Below are positions 5,442-5,863 of a DNA stretch of 5,863 bases, in pieces. The notes under the pieces were generated by a model. The model saw only the letters and a list, made by a program, of their open reading frames with translations. It was not told the origin of the DNA and searched no databases. The stretch's first letter is position 1; each line of letters starts with the position of its first letter. Position numbers and translations under genes: made by a program. Origin of the DNA: Hyphomicrobiales bacterium (GTDB lineage Bacteria > Pseudomonadota > Alphaproteobacteria > Rhizobiales > Xanthobacteraceae); NCBI GenBank assembly GCA_016210825.1, contig JACQTM010000309.1, positions 1 to 5,863 on the forward strand, read 5' to 3'.

Positions 5442-5863
5442 ATGGTGATGATGCCGTTGCCCAGCTTCATTCGGCGATTGCAGCTCGTGATTTATGTTGT
5501 GCTGCTCTCTTGCAGCGCGCAGGCGGAGCAAATCCGAATTGTCGCCTTCGGCACCAGCGCGACATATGGCCGTTATCTTCCGCGTGGGGACGCCTATCCC
5601 GCGAAGCTCGAGCGCGCATTGCGGGCCAAGGGCTACGATGTGGTGGTCAGCAACGCGGGCAAGACCGGTGACTTCGCCGCAGCGGCGCTGACTCGGGTCG
5701 ATTCCGCGATACCGAAGGGAACACACATCGCCATCGTCGAATTCGGCGTCAACGAAGTGAAGCTCAAGGGACTTGATGCGGGGACGATCCGAAAAGACGT
5801 CGGCGCGCTCGTCGCCCGCGTGCGGGCGCGCGCAGCGCACGTCCTGTTGGCAGACTATATGCA
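5442..5863 (+). CDS. Exported SGNH/GDSL-type hydrolase, 3' end outside window
   Basis: The first 140 codons of an open frame that leaves the window. The N-terminus is a signal peptide: basic RR at 11-12, hydrophobic LQLVIYVVLLSCSAQA (13-28), and likely cleavage after AQA at 28. LLSC (21-24) also fits a lipobox, so a lipoprotein anchored on C24 is possible. The mature part follows the SGNH-hydrolase (TesA/arylesterase-like) order. Block I is RIVAFGTSATYG (32-43) with S39 as the expected nucleophile. Block II/III is VVVSNAGKTGDF (67-78) with the oxyanion Asn or Gly at N71/G73. The next block is IVEFGVNEVK (98-107), where GVNE stands for the usual G-x-N-D. Block I has GTS instead of GDS. The catalytic Asp/His block V would lie beyond the window. 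Family members are esterases, thioesterases or polysaccharide deacetylases; the substrate here is unknown. The gene is 19 bases downstream of the methyltransferase. Confidence 0.85.
   Translation, partial: MVMMPLPSFIRRLQLVIYVVLLSCSAQAEQIRIVAFGTSATYGRYLPRGDAYPAKLERALRAKGYDVVVSNAGKTGDFAAAALTRVDSAIPKGTHIAIVEFGVNEVKLKGLDAGTIRKDVGALVARVRARAAHVLLADYM

Noticed and set aside
5349..5840. 163-codon - strand frame opposite the hydrolase
   Set aside because: The + strand frame has a signal peptide and ordered SGNH blocks; the reverse frame shows no domain and crosses the methyltransferase end.
1..5863. CRISPR arrays, tRNA or rRNA genes, insertion sequences, toxin-antitoxin or defence genes
   Set aside because: I saw no regularly spaced direct repeats, tRNA-like cloverleaf, rRNA stretch, transposase or integrase motif on either strand.

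Overview
The window looks like ordinary chromosomal DNA from an alphaproteobacterium. A Bradyrhizobium/Rhodopseudomonas/Xanthobacteraceae-type member of the Hyphomicrobiales is most likely. This rests on the high-GC coding style, the character of the proteins (a Tat-exported MsrP, a LysR regulator next to trxB, an Lrp/AsnC gene divergent from trxB) and an intergenic palindromic repeat (GTCATGCCCCGC... / ...GCCGGGCGATGAC) of the kind scattered through Bradyrhizobium-like genomes. The assignment is by recognition, not by a search.

Layout. (1) 89-1057 (+): msrP (yedY), the molybdopterin catalytic subunit of periplasmic methionine-sulfoxide reductase. (2) 1058-1422: a gene-free convergent spacer holding a foldable 113-bp repeat (1080-1192) and a strong, apparently bidirectional hairpin terminator (about 1206-1242). 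(3) 3316-1423 (-): trxB (thioredoxin reductase) followed after 34 bp by a LysR-type regulator, a likely two-gene operon. (4) 3317-3606: divergent promoter region with a palindrome, a repeated 9-mer and a candidate trxB promoter. (5) 3607-5863 (+): an Lrp/AsnC regulator, a YjlB-like cupin, a class I SAM methyltransferase and the start of an exported SGNH/GDSL hydrolase. Gaps of only 39, 37 and 19 bp make these a likely operon. The last gene runs off the window.

How the genes may work together. MsrP (periplasmic methionine repair) and TrxB (cytoplasmic thiol reduction) share a redox theme, but they are convergent and separated by a terminator, so they are not co-transcribed. The Lrp protein probably acts on the shared intergenic region. 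The roles of the cupin, methyltransferase and hydrolase cannot be fixed from sequence. No CRISPR array, phage, transposase, toxin-antitoxin or defence system is visible. The points most worth a second look are a 13-codon mini-ORF joined by an ATGA overlap to the cupin, operator-like sequences between trxB and the Lrp gene, the cruciform repeat, and the degenerate catalytic block of the hydrolase. I do not see a clearly new biological system.
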